Below, piece by piece: positions 26,226-38,003 of a stretch of DNA of 64,000 nucleotides. Position 1 is the first letter of the stretch. Each line of letters starts with the position of its first letter. Source of the stretch: Bolinopsis microptera. Lineage: Eukaryota > Ctenophora > Tentaculata > Lobata > Bolinopsidae. The notes under the pieces are model-generated. The model was not told the origin of the DNA. It made no database searches and was given only the letters and a program-made list of their open reading frames with translations. A program made the position numbers and the translations under genes. Location: positions 9,958,169-10,022,168 of the forward strand of contig NC_087072.1 of the NCBI RefSeq assembly GCF_026151205.1. Direction: 5' to 3'.

Positions 26226-27228
26226 TATCATACGTAACGGTGACAAGGCTGTATTGCTATTTTCTCTGTCTACAACCCACAAAATTGCATGTTATACTTA
26301 CATTGGTACGCACTCAAAATTGTATTTCTTTATTATTGGTTTTATTTGTTTTTTTTTTTATATAAATGTCTATTTTGTTTCTCAGAATTGTTGTATTAGT
26401 TGTGTTTCGGTCGGTATTTTTTATTAAGGGTGGTTCTGCACATAGAATACTTCTGGATAAATACAAAATTACTGTAAATAGCACATTTTAATTATAACTT
26501 ATGAATAATAATATCACCTAAAATCTCTTCAAGAAAAAATGAGACACATTCTTTTTTATCTTACTCTAACAATAACCATTTACAACCAGGTTTAACACTT
26601 TCCCTAAAGACGAACATGTATTACCATTATGGAAGTTAGTCCATAATCTTGTTCGTGGTTACTCGGCCTTCCAGTCGCAAACCTGAGACCACTTTACTAG
26701 CCATACCGTTACAACACCGACGGGGACTTGAACTAATGACCAAACTTCAGATCATATCAGTTCCTGTCTAGTAGTAGTGTTAACTGGGGACCTCAATAAG
26801 TCTAGCGACTAGAATGGTATCTGCATGTTAGCTCTATTGACGTTTTCCCCGACTGACTGTCAGCGTGTCTTTGTCATCCTCATTAATTAGAACGCACATA
26901 CCAAAGTTCGGTTTTATTCGCCTTATCTTTATCATTATATATTTACCTACATTTTATCAAGATTAGACTTCTTGCACGTAGTAATAAGTCCAGTGCTCAT
27001 AAAACTGCTGTGTATCATTGGGCCATTATCTGTTTAGGGTAATTCTAAGTCATTATGTGGCACCGGTCCGGTCCCTGCCGAGTTGTATGTGGTCTCCTGC
27101 TCCTTTAAGTGTACACCTATTATCATGACTATTCGTGTGAAGGTGTTGTACACGTCATGTTGAAACTGTACATGGGTGCAATGTATTTAGTTATATCTCA
27201 TACAGTATCTTTGTCGCATAGTAGCGTT
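26226..27228. other. Intergenic region upstream of the 7TM receptor
   Basis: No gene seen. A tRNA B-box-like sequence (complement of GGACTTGAACT near 26725) occurs alone, without an A box or cloverleaf. Confidence 0.4.
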
Positions 27229-27265
27229 GTAGTAAGTATTGTGTTTCGTTTCGTTTCGTATGAGA
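27229..27265 (+). promoter_or_regulatory. 37-bp upstream motif shared with nicastrin
   Basis: Counterpart of 4222-4258 (34 of 37 identical). It begins GTAGTAAGTATTGTG and then has the triple TTTCG repeat. The GTAAGT inside it looks like a 5' splice donor, so a 5'UTR intron is one reading. Confidence 0.4.
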
Positions 27266-27368
27266 AATTTAGCGTTTATTCTTCAAATAAGTAATAATGA
27301 AAATGAAAATTTTTATGTTTAATCGTAAAATTATTCAAGAATAAAGAAGCAGTTCCTGGAGGAGTGTC

Positions 27369-28412
27369 ATGAAAAACCATCATGTGAACATGAACCTTAC
27401 GTACGACTTGCCAACGTTAGGTGAAGCTGCTGATGTTTTTCTGGGAATCTGTCTCCTCATCTTCTCGATATTTGGTTTCATCGGAAATATCATCGCGCTG
27501 TGCCACTTCAGATCGCAGCAAACTTGCAGGAACATCGAACTTATCAACTCACTCTATATAGCCGTGTCAACAATCGATATTTGTACATGTTTCATCAACT
27601 TTCCTGTCATATACTCTCTGTTATACGGCCGGTTACCTGGCCTGTTCAGCATCTCGGTATTTTGTACATTCTGGACCATTCTATTCAACTACCTACAGAA
27701 GATCTCCATGTATTTGGTAATGTTGTTGACGGTAACACGTGCTATCAGAGTGATATATGGAAATTATCAAGTCAGCTTGTCTGGTATTATAGGATCCTTC
27801 ATTGGATACAGTCTTTTGGCCCTATCCCTTGACCTGATAGTATATCTGATAGCTGATTCTGGAATGTCTTATTACTACAGTTCTGATGCCGTTTACTGCT
27901 ACGAATATGTGTACGAGGGAGGGCGCTTAGAGTATGGAACATTCTATTCGAGTGTCATGGTGATTAACAACATTAAATTTGTCGTGCAGGTCGGAATTCC
28001 TCCAATAATAATATTCATATCATTTCTGATCTGCAGTTTCAAGTTGAAACAGCTATTATCTGTGACAAAACAAAGGCGTTTTTCAACGAAAATCTACACC
28101 AACGCTCTAAAAACGACAACCTTTTTCACCAGTCTTTTCATTCTCTGTAATCTTCCTTTCTTCATACTGAAAGTTTTGGAGACTGTGACCACATTTCATT
28201 ACGAAGTTTATCCGGGACCATTTTTCGATAACTCTTTCATGTTTTGGTATTCTTGGCTTATCGCAAAAATCCATTTTACCGTGATTAATGCATGTATGAA
28301 TCCTCTTCTGTACTATTGGAGAATATCTGCCTTCAAGAGTGCGATGGATGAGTCATACAGAGACTTATCTAGACGATTTAATGAAAGCAGCAGGAGTGTT
28401 ACATCTCCTTAG
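27369..28412 (+). CDS. Rhodopsin-class 7TM receptor lacking DRY
   Basis: An intronless 347-residue G-protein-coupled receptor. Seven hydrophobic segments are visible. TM1 carries GFIGN with Asn40 at the conserved 1.50 position, and an N-glycosylation site (NLT) lies at residue 9. TM7 has NPLLYY (311-316), matching NPxxY. At the end of TM3 the usual D/E-R-Y is replaced by T-R-A (LLTVTRAIRV, 123-125), keeping the Arg. TM6 has the sequence FILCNLPFFILK instead of CWxP. The basic tail contains repeated Ser and could be phosphorylated. I cannot name a ligand class. The ATG at 27369 is the first in frame, and the hydrophilic N-terminus is short, as in many class A receptors. The 37-bp motif shared with nicastrin lies about 100 bases upstream. 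Confidence 0.85.
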   Translation: MKNHHVNMNLTYDLPTLGEAADVFLGICLLIFSIFGFIGNIIALCHFRSQQTCRNIELINSLYIAVSTIDICTCFINFPVIYSLLYGRLPGLFSISVFCTFWTILFNYLQKISMYLVMLLTVTRAIRVIYGNYQVSLSGIIGSFIGYSLLALSLDLIVYLIADSGMSYYYSSDAVYCYEYVYEGGRLEYGTFYSSVMVINNIKFVVQVGIPPIIIFISFLICSFKLKQLLSVTKQRRFSTKIYTNALKTTTFFTSLFILCNLPFFILKVLETVTTFHYEVYPGPFFDNSFMFWYSWLIAKIHFTVINACMNPLLYYWRISAFKSAMDESYRDLSRRFNESSRSVTSP

Positions 28413-30240
28413 ATTTAAGGTTCGTGACCGGCCTAATACAGGGTAGCCAAGAATCAATTTTATTTCAAGCAGCAACATGTGGTGTGTTGTTTTTGTTAAA
28501 TAATTTATAGTGAGGTGTTTTGAATATACACTTTTTTTGTGATAACTTTCTTTGTTAGTTCAACTACATAGTTGAGTTCAGGTTGCGACAATAAATGTAT
28601 TAATCAATCGTTTGGACTCGCTTTATCTTTACCGGAGTCGACAAAAGGAGAAGACCGCAGCGTAGACGTCAGACGTGAGATCGCCAATTGAAAACGTAGC
28701 ACAGAACTGACTACATTCTGGACTGTGGTCACTCCGACCACCGCTATCACTTATATCAGCTGTGATAATTATAAAATGATTATAATAATACTAGTACTAC
28801 TACTAGTGGTTGTGACCAACCGTGCCCGGTTGCGAACATCACACTTGCTAATATTAGCATCTTGAACTTGAAGTTTATAAATGATCGTTTTATGCAATTT
28901 GCAAGTTTAGTTTATATTTCTTTTTCTTAAAGATTGGCTTATTTTGTATCTGATTACTGATTACTAGCATTACATATTTGACTTGTGACTAGATATTATT
29001 GGAAAAATCTAATAGGTTCTGAGTTCATAGTCATCTAGTCAATGTCGTAGCAATTGCATTATAACGCTGACTGCTGAGTTGTCCATTTTGCCACCTTGAT
29101 GCAAGACAAGCAGATAGCTTACAAGCAATATATCTATACTCAATGAGGTGATACTGATATTATTGAATAAAATGTGCTTAAGAACTGAATAAGACATGCT
29201 GTCGGTAGATCAACATAATAATCTTAAATATCAGTACCGAACTCATGCTTGGGGTTTACCAGTAACATACTGATACAGTATAATTATATCATTATAGGTT
29301 AATTTGTTAGATAACGGAAATCCCCAGCGGTATTTTACGCACCCTATTGTTATCAAATGTGGTGATACTGATGGTCGCCATTGTCAATTGTAGTCAATAC
29401 TCAATAGGAAACTCATATTATTTATCATCATTAAATTTAAGTGACCTCCTCCATTACATGAGCATCACACAAATACAGTGTTTCCCTGTGATAGGTCTCA
29501 TATCCTGTTATCTTTTCCAGTAATATATGGTAAGGTTTCCTGCAATTGTTTTTATTCAATAATAATATATTCTTCAGTTTGATTGCATGCCCTGATCACC
29601 GATCTCGGTTCGTGTTTGTCAGAATAATTGAACTGGTGGAGTATGTGGGTCCATTTAACTTGGAGTTTGCTATTTTTGATTGCACATGTCAGTAATCAGA
29701 TGAATTGTTTTGTTCTTTACTAACCGAGAGGAAGTTTTACTTGGAAACACATTGACATACCGTTGAATCTAAAAGTAGTTATATTTATACCAATACCATT
29801 CCCCGAGAATCGAGATGCAACGGAAAAAGCACTGATGACTTTTAATTTTTTGCTAATTTGCGGCTTCTAGTACCAATTATATTGGTGATAGATTATCTGA
29901 ACTATCAGTTTCCGTTAATTTCACAGTAGTCAGTAAGTTCTAGCAAATTTCACCGTTGACTGTCTTGGCTTGTTATATTTTTGTCTCAGAATATTTCTGG
30001 TTGAAAACTTTTGATCGTTCTACTTCTATCGACTAAAATGTCATATCCCTGCTCGGATGATGATAAATCACTCTACACTGCAGTTTTTTAGAGGCTGGAC
30101 CTATATATATATATCACAGTGCTGGCAAGCACGAGCGGTGTCATTATTGGGGGAATACTATGTACCCCCTTTACTATTGTACCCCCTTTACTATTATAAC
30201 CCCTTTACACCCCCTTTGGTACACATTGGAAGCCTCTTTC
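28413..30240. other. Intergenic, downstream of the receptor
   Basis: AT-rich sequence in which I find no supported gene or element. Confidence 0.5.
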
Positions 30241-30298
30241 GTGCACGCGAAGCGTGCACTCCGGCCGGAGGCGGCGGCCGAAGGCCGCCGCCTCCGGC
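30241..30298. repeat. Two adjacent GC-rich perfect hairpins with GAA loops
   Basis: GTGCACGC-GAA-GCGTGCAC (30241-30259) is followed at 30264-30298 by 16-bp arms GCCGGAGGCGGCGGCC and complement around another GAA loop. Both are perfect, and strikingly GC-rich in an AT-rich setting. A similar but imperfect stem with a GAA loop occurs near 31453-31470 (cccggccgaaggcacggg). Confidence 0.85.
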
Positions 30299-30660
30299 AG
30301 GAGTTTTTCAGGCATTAAGACTCATCGGAAGTCGTTCAGCAGATTTATTTTTAGTTCAAAACATTCTAATTTGATGTCAAAGATGACAGAAATAAGAAAT
30401 AGTTATGTTGAGATTTTGAAGAAATTTGCATAAAATTCTCGCCAGCACTGTTATACGAAATTCGGTAAAAAACCCGAAATCGCCATATTCAGGTGCCTTA
30501 AAAACCATGTTAAAATTGAGTTAGAGATCTGAAATTTTTCAGGGCGTCTAGACGTTGACCAAATCGACTGCAAAAAAAGTTTCAAGTTTCAGGAGCATCG
30601 GTAAATGGGTTTTCTAGAACCCCTGTTTTACGACAGATTGTCGTGATATGTACATACATA
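30280..30660. repeat. Dispersed repeat, copy 1 (inverse of 33050-33433)
   Basis: From the GC hairpin to the TA-rich tract at 30660, this sequence is repeated in reverse complement at about 33050-33433 with few differences; shared blocks include CTCGCCAGCACTGTTATACG and GGGCGTCTAGACGTTGACCA. The other copy stops exactly inside the GC hairpin arm, as if the hairpin marks an element end. Confidence 0.8.
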
Positions 30661-31502
30661 TATATTAATATATATATATATATACATATGATGTTTCTTT
30701 TGGAGAAATCCAGTTTCAAGAGTGCTCTACCCGGGAGGGGAGCATTGTACAATGAAAACAACGATTCTACAAACTCAGAGTTTCATGCAAATGCAATCGT
30801 CAGTGTTAGAATAACTTACTAAATTAATAAATCCATGTTTTCCTTACAAGCTCCTTCATAAAATTAACTTAACTAAACTAAATCAAAAACAAAATCAAAC
30901 GAAACGAAACGAAAATGAAATACAAGAACAAAAACTAAAATTAAAATAAAATAAAATATTCCTAAAAGCATTTTTTCAGCATAAGTAAATGTAGGCACAC
31001 CAACAAGTTTATGCTGTTTTCATTGTATATATATACATCAACTTAATAACACCAGAATGTGTGTCTGTCTGTGTGTCTGTCTGTCTGTGTGTAATTTCCG
31101 AACGGTTATACAAAAAAAACGGTAATAGTTACGGGACTGGTTTTTTCGGTATAGTGCTGACAAAACTCTGACGAAGCCCATAAGCAAATTTTATAAAAAT
31201 CGGCCGGTGGTAAATGGTTTAATTGATGATTTTGTTCCAGAAATGTGACATAAATGGATGGGAGAGAGAACGAGGAGGATAACATGTACCGTAATTAGTT
31301 TAGCCCACGTAATACTATAAGCTTAGAGCTCACTCTTGAGTCTTGCGGCCGCTTTGTTTCAACTGTAGGGAGATTTCATACTTTCATAAGACAGCGTTAT
31401 GCGTGATATCAAATATATAATGCGGTTGTATACTTTTACATTGCAACTGTGACAGTAAAGTCCCGGCCGAAGGCACGGGTTACACTAGTATATATATATA
31501 TA

Positions 31503-34500
31503 TTTTACCAAAACCCATAATCATGGGTAGAGTGGACCGCTGCCAGTGTCTCTCTTTCCCAAACAAAAGGAAATGATATCAATTTGATTGACCGTTCTCA
31601 AATGCAAAATGATACCGAGAATGAAATCGGTCGCTCGCTTTTCCCATTCATTCACGGCTTACGAATTGTATAAATAAGTTTCGATTGATTACATCAATCA
31701 GATGCTGTAAAAATATCTTTGGGTGCGTTGGGGTCGATACCTAGTATTTCGGAGTAAGGGACAAGGGTGGTAGTTATTACTTATTGAACAAGCTGAAGTT
31801 TATTGAATCTTCATTGCCGAGTACAGCTGCCTTTGGGTAGTTCTTCTTAATCTATTATAATTGTAAATGGATGGGAAAAGCGAGCGACCGATTTCATTCT
31901 CGGTATCATTTTGCATTTGAGAACGGTCAATCAAATTGATATCATTTCCTTTTGTTTGGGAAAGAGAGACACTGGCAGCGGTCCACTCTACCCATGATTA
32001 TGGGTTTTAGTAAAATATCATCTCTTTTTGATTATAATGTCAGGGTACTTTATATAAAGTCGAAATATAAACTGATATCTTCATTAATAAGGAGGAAGTT
32101 TCAACGATTTCGAAATTTTCCTTTAAAAACATTTCCTTGTGTTTAGGGAAGCATATCGGTCGATCACTGACTGAATATGCCACTTAATACTCATTCAAGT
32201 TGGCATTAAATTCATATATAATGACATTAAACTGTCGTGGCAAAGCAGAATTTGTTGGAAATCACGAATGAGCAAATTCTCACCTTTCGCGGAAAAAAAA
32301 TTTGAGCGGACGTTGCGTGCGCATCCAATATTGAATCGCCGTAAATTTTTGCATGTAATTGTTTTATATATAGCTTGATAAGCATGCAAAGTTTCAAAGT
32401 ATTTCAAGAAGAACTGTAATCACAACGGCACTCTAAAGTTGACAGAAAATGACGAAAACAGCAATTTTCAGTGATTTTAGCAATTTTCTATCAATTTGGG
32501 CGTCTCCCCACGTGTGCAACTTTTCGATTTTCAACTTTAAAACTAGCCTAATGCACAATTTATACCTATAGGAAGCAGAACTGAGCTCCACAACCCAAGA
32601 CATGGCCCAACACCAGAGAATACTAAATCGCAAAATTGACGTTTTTATAAAATAATTCTTCAAAAAAGCACAAACTTCAATGACGAATATCTTTATGAAG
32701 GAGCAAGCTAGAAAAACTTTCCGGTAGATTTTCAGAATGCTTGAACAATTATCTAAGATGAAAATTTCCTCAGATTTTGAATAAAATTACTCCTTAATGG
32801 TTTAAAATTAATTTTAAAAGTTATTACTTTGTCAAAAATCAAGTTTTAAAAACGGTTAACTTGATGACGTCATCAAGGGGTGTTCATGACGTCAAATAAT
32901 TTTTTTAAACAATGTAAACTAAAGTGTAAACAATTATTTGCAAGACCTGTGGTCGGAAATGGCTGTATCTTTTATACTTTTGAATCTATGGACACTTAAA
33001 TACAGGCTACAATTGACTGGCAAAGCGTCTATCCCTGAATATATGTATATATGTATGTATGTATGTATCACGACAATCTATCGTAAAACAGGGGTTCTAG
33101 AAAACCCATTTCCCGATGCTCCTGAAACCTGAAACTTTTTTTGCAGTCGATTTGGTCAACGTCTAGACGCCCTGAAAAATTTCAGATCTCTAACTCAATT
33201 TTAACATGGTTTTTAAGGCACCTGAATATGGCGATTTTGGGTTTTTTACCGAATTTCGTATAACAGTGCTGGCGAGTATTTTATGCAAATTTCTTAAAAA
33301 TCTCAACATAAATATTTTTTATTCCTGTCATCTTTGACATCAAATTAGAACGTTTTGAACTTAAAATAAATCTGCTGAACGACTTCCGATGAGTCTTAAT
33401 GCCTGAAAAACTCCTGCCGGAGGCGGCGGCATAATGTTAAAAAGTAATTCAACGTCATCATCACCACTTGATGACGTCATCAAGTTAACCATTTTTAAAA
33501 CTTGATTTTTCACAAAGTAATCATTTTTAAAATCAATTTTACGCCATTAAGGAGTAATTTTATTCAAAATTTGAGGAAATATTGAAGTTAGATAATTGTT
33601 TAAGCATTCTGAAAATCTACCGGAAAGTTTTTCTAGCTTGCTCCTTCATAAAGATATTCGCTATTGAAGTTAGTGCTTTTTTTTAAGAATAATTTTATAA
33701 AAAACGCTAATTTTACGTTCTAGTATTCTCTGGTGTTGCACCATCCCTTGGGTTGTGGAGCTCAATTTCGCTTCCTAAAGGTCTAAATTGTGTCATAGGC
33801 TAGTTTTAAAGTTAAAAATCGAAAAGTTGCACACGTGGGGCCACGCCCAAATTGATAGAAAATTGCTAAAATCACTGAATATTGCTGTTTTCACCAATTT
33901 CTGTCAACTTTGGAGTGCCGTTGTGATTACAGTTCTTCTTGAAATACTTTGAAACTTTTCATGCTTATCAAACTATATATAAAACACCATCATGCAAAAA
34001 TTTACGGTGATTCAATATTGGATGCGCACGCAACTTCCGCTCAAGGTTTGCACGTGCGAAAGGTTCAAATTTTGCTCATTCGTGATTTTGAACAAATTCT
34101 GCTTTGCCACGACAGTTCAATGTCATTAAATATGAATTTAATGCCAACTTGAATGAGTATAAAGTGGCATATTCAGTCAGTGATCGACCGATATGCTTAC
34201 CTAAACACAAGGAAATGTTTTTAAAGGAAAAATTTCGAAATCGTTGAAATCACCTCCTTATTAATATTAATGAAGTTATGAGTTTACATTTCGGCTTTGT
34301 AAAGTACCCTGACATTATAATAAAAAAGAGATGATATTTGACCAAAACCCATAATTATGGGTAGAGTGAACCGCTGCCAGTGTCTCTCTTTCCCAAACAA
34401 AAGGCAATGATATCAATTTGGATGACCGTTATCAAATGCAAAATGATACCGAGAATGAAATCGGTCGCTCCCTTTTCCCATTCATTTACAATTGAAATAG

Positions 34501-34692
34501 ATTACATGTTATAAATCGAAACTTATTACAATTCGTAAGCCGTGAATGAATGGGAAAAGCGAGCGACCGATTTCATTCTCGGTATCATTTTGCATTTGAT
34601 AACGGTCATCCAAATTGATATCATTGCCTTTTGTTTGGGAAAGAGAGACACTGGCAGCGGTCCACTCTACCCATAATTATGGGTTTTGGTCA
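31503..34692. mobile_element. Nested palindrome element (~3.2 kb)
   Basis: The whole interval is an inverted repeat with arms about 31503-32885 and 33455-34692. Each end is itself a foldback: 31503-31655 pairs with 31870-32018, and 34340-34490 pairs with 34545-34692, all four sharing CCGCTGCCAGTGTCTCTC and CCGAGAATGAAATCGGTCGC. Inner arms carry matching blocks such as CACGACAGTTTAATGTCATT on the complement of 32220-32240 and its mirror at 34107-34125. The loop at about 32890-33450 contains the reverse copy of the 30280-30660 repeat. No transposase frame is visible. Confidence 0.82.
33050..33433. repeat. Dispersed repeat, copy 2, in the palindrome loop
   Basis: Reverse-complement copy of 30280-30660. 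It ends at the sequence CTGCCGGAGGCGGCGGC, which is one arm of the GC hairpin found complete at 30264-30298. It lies in the loop of the nested palindrome, so it was probably inserted there or captured. Confidence 0.8.
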
Positions 34693-34704
34693 AATAATTA
34701 TATA

Positions 34705-37229
34705 CTATATGGACACGTTCATTTGAGTTTGAGGATATTGGTAAATATAAGTGACCCTATTAAAATGCACAGTGTAGTCGAATTTGTCACACTATGAAAT
34801 TACACAAACCCTTGATGGTTAGGATAATCGTCTCATCCTCTAGGCTAACTTTGTCACATAACGATATCTTAATCAGGTGATAAGATATCGCTTAAATACG
34901 GCCGACACGTAAATGGTTACATTGTCACACTATAAACATGTGACGGAGTAAATATGGACCCCTTGCTGCCGTTTTTGACCAAATTTTTGAGTGTCCAGTT
35001 GATTGGATGGGTACATATGACCATTACCTACATATTTGACGACTTTTTCGTTAGATGGTGCACTCAGGTTTACTCTGTCACACATTTAAAAAAATATGTG
35101 AAGAATGTTCAGGGCACCCTGGTAAGCAATGCTGAGTAGTGTAGGTTTATTTGATGGCCTGGAAGTGCTAGGAATTGTTATTATATTGCATATAGTCGTA
35201 AGGAATTAAAACACAGGAGGCACAAACAAGTTTACTTTGTCACATAATCTTGATGATATCTGAACATGTGTGAAATTGAACAAATAATGATATACCAGCT
35301 TAAACCCCTTATATTACGTACTATGGATCAAACAACACTGCTAGTACCATGCGCCAGTCACATAAATCATTATCGGGTGTAATATGTTAACAGTGTCACA
35401 ATTAAACTACCGCAACATGGTCAAAAATAGGGTAATTTCGTCACAAAAAAATTATTATAACTCTGTTAGCTCCTTGCTGGCAAAATAACTAGTTTATCGA
35501 AATTGTTTTGATGATAAAGTTACATAGTATTTTAATAGAGGTATAGATCTTCAAAATAGGGACAAGACATGTTTACTTTGTCACATCAGTTATTATAAGA
35601 GTTAGGTAATCGTCATCACCTTAACAGATCTTTTTCGTAGTTTGGATCGATTAATATAGGCAATAAAGCATCCTATGCCAATTTTAACACACTATCTTGA
35701 TATTTTTGGGGCAGGAAAAGTTAATTTTGTCACATTTTCAATGACTTTGACAAATTTAACCTAAAATTGTTAAACTTGAGCTCTGATGTTCTGGACAATA
35801 TTCTACCAATCGTTTCGGAAAGAATGTTGAATTCTAATAGAGTTATAGATATCCAAAATAGGGGCAAGACATGTTTACTTTGTCACATCAGTTATTATTA
35901 GAGTTAGTTAATTGTCATCACATTAACATATATTCTTTTGCAGTTTGGATTGATTTATATAGGTAATAAAGCAGCTTATGCTAATTTTTACACACTATCT
36001 TGAAATTGTTGGGGCAGGAAAAGTTAATTTTGTCACATTTTTAGTGACTTTGACAAATTTAACCTAAAATTGTTAAACTTGAGCTCTGATGTTCTGGACA
36101 ATATTCTACCAATCGTTTCTGAAAGAATGTTGAATTCTAATAGAGTTATAGATATCCAAAATAGGGGCAAGACATGTTTACTTTGTCACATCAGTTATTA
36201 TTAGAGTTAGGTAATTGTCATCACATTAACATATATTCTTTTGTAGTTTGGATTGATTTATATAGGTAATAAAGCAGCTTATGCTAATTTTTACACACTA
36301 TCTTGAAATTGTTGGGGCAGGAAAAGTTAATTTTGTCACATTTTTAGTGACTTTGACAAATTTAACCTAAAATTGTTAAACTTGACCTCTGATGTTCTGG
36401 ACAATATTCTACCAATTTTTTCTGAAAGAATGTTGAATTCTAATAGAGTTACAGAATATATAGATCTTCAAAATAGGGGCAAGAAATGTTTACTTTGTCA
36501 CATCAGTTATTATAAGAGTTATTATAAGAGACTATTTCATTCTATAATCATTGTTTTTAACCTATTTACGATTTCGTATCATTTTTTGTGACAATGTAAA
36601 CATCAACTGATCTTAACTTGCATCAACTGCATTGTCATCATATAAAGTTTTCCCGCCTTTCAAATCAAAATCAGATATAAATAATTCGCCCAAAATTTAA
36701 AATTCCATATATTGTGACAGAATTAACCTCATTTCCCAATAACCAAGTGCCTGTATTAGCGAACTATTCGAAAAAACATATTTTAGGGCTATGATTGGTA
36801 GATCAACCATCAAATAATGAGTTAAAAGGGTTTTGAGGACACCTCACAGAAGAATAGAGGTATGGTATTCTGACTGTGACAAATTTACCCAAATATTGCC
36901 TTGTAACCGTTCGATCCGTGCCCTTTAACTAATGTTTTATCATAATTGTTAGATTGACCTAATCTACTATATTTCAGACCAAGGAATGATAATTAGACAA
37001 CTACAGTTAACTAAGTCACACAAAATGTGACATTTGAAACATTATAGTGCTTAACAACAATAGATTTTCTTTCTGAGCAGTGCATATGGGAGTATGTGTT
37101 ACGTGGCTAATGTTCAGAACTTCTGAACGTGCTAGATTAATAGATGTCAAAATTAAGCCACTATCGTCGAAAACGCTATTATTTTTGTTTACCAATATCC
37201 TCAAACTCAAATGAACGTGTCCATATATA
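34705..37229. mobile_element. Terminal-inverted-repeat element with internal arrays
   Basis: Ends at 34705-34745 and 37187-37229 are inverted copies of about 41 bp (TATGGACACGTTCATTTGAG, then TTTGAGGATATTGGTAAA). The left end lies about a dozen bases from the nested palindrome. The interior has a ~305-bp tandem array (35540-36510) and many TTTGTCACA motifs, in the forward sense in the first two thirds and as TGTGACAAA in the last third (36588, 36713, 36868). No open frame exceeds about 70 codons, so it is non-autonomous. The superfamily is unknown. Confidence 0.78.
35540..36510 (+). repeat. ~305-bp tandem array with TTTGTCACA every ~150 bp
   Basis: Three units are seen (about 35550, 35850 and 36155), plus the start of a fourth. 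Each unit has two motif copies, in the contexts GTTTACTTTGTCACATCAG and GTTAATTTTGTCACATTTTT. Motif starts at 35577, 35727, 35879, 36029, 36182, 36332 and 36494 give spacings of 150, 152, 150, 153, 150 and 162. The unit was itself probably made by duplicating a ~150-bp half-unit. Confidence 0.85.
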
Positions 37230-37499
37230 GTCATAGGTCATATTGAAAGGATAGTATCATGTCAAGTATGAAGATGCTTTGCCAGCCTCTTGGGTACGGT
37301 GTGACAACCCCCATATTATGATATAATACCAGGAAGAGGATGCCGGAGAAATCTTTGAGAAGATGATGGAGGTAAAGTGGTAGGTGGAATGAGGAAATAT
37401 ATACATAAATGCCTGGACACTTAATCATAATGTGCGCTCCTACTAAATCGCTCGCCCAAATTTTAAGAAAATTCTTGTGAAAAGGCCCTTTGGGCATGA

Positions 37500-37800
37500 A
37501 AGTTATCTAGATCGGTGTATTTTTGGACGCTGATTCCGAATCACCCCCAAAATGCTTCCCTGGAGAGATATGGGCAAAAAACCGTTTTGGTCACGTGACA
37601 GGCTAGTAAAATACGAATTCGATTGTTTAGCCTTAGGGCCCGGGTTAGGGTTAGGGTTGTGGTAAGGGTTATGGTTAGCTTCGGGGTTATGGTTAGGGTT
37701 AGGGCTGGGATTAGGGTTTATGTAAAACCGTTTTGTACGGCTGCAAAACCATAAAAACCAAAGTCACGTGAAATTTTTGGGCGAGCAAATTAGTAAGAGC
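37500..37800. repeat. Dispersed repeat with degenerate TTAGGG stretch
   Basis: Positions 37632-37720 are a degenerate run of GGGTTAGGGTTAGGG-type units, like an interstitial telomeric sequence. The flanking part (AATCACCCCCAAAATGCTTC, then CTGGAGAGATATGGGC) has a diverged relative at about 38770-38900 that keeps only one TTAGGG, so the telomere-like tract may belong to this repeat family and need not come from a chromosome end. Confidence 0.65.
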
Positions 37801-38003
37801 CCTAAATGTGAATGATAATCAGAGATAATAAGCTAAAACAGCACGACGTCACTCCAGTTTGGTCCTCGGGCACTGCCATGTAAAACTAAAATGTACAATG
37901 TAGAGACATAGATCATTTCAACTAAAAGAGAACGTGTCAAATTTATACCACACACTTAATATATGGTCACGTGTGTGCGAGATAGACCACTCGAAACCCA
38001 GAA

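Noticed and set aside
26690-26760. tRNA gene or tRNA-derived SINE on the minus strand
   Set aside because: Only a B-box-like sequence is present; no A box, cloverleaf or tail could be drawn.
35540-36510. Regular repeats resembling a CRISPR array
   Set aside because: Units are ~305-bp tandem duplications without distinct spacers, in an animal nuclear genome.
37632-37720. TTAGGG-like tract as a chromosome fusion point
   Set aside because: It is degenerate, short and embedded in a dispersed repeat that also occurs 1.2 kb away.
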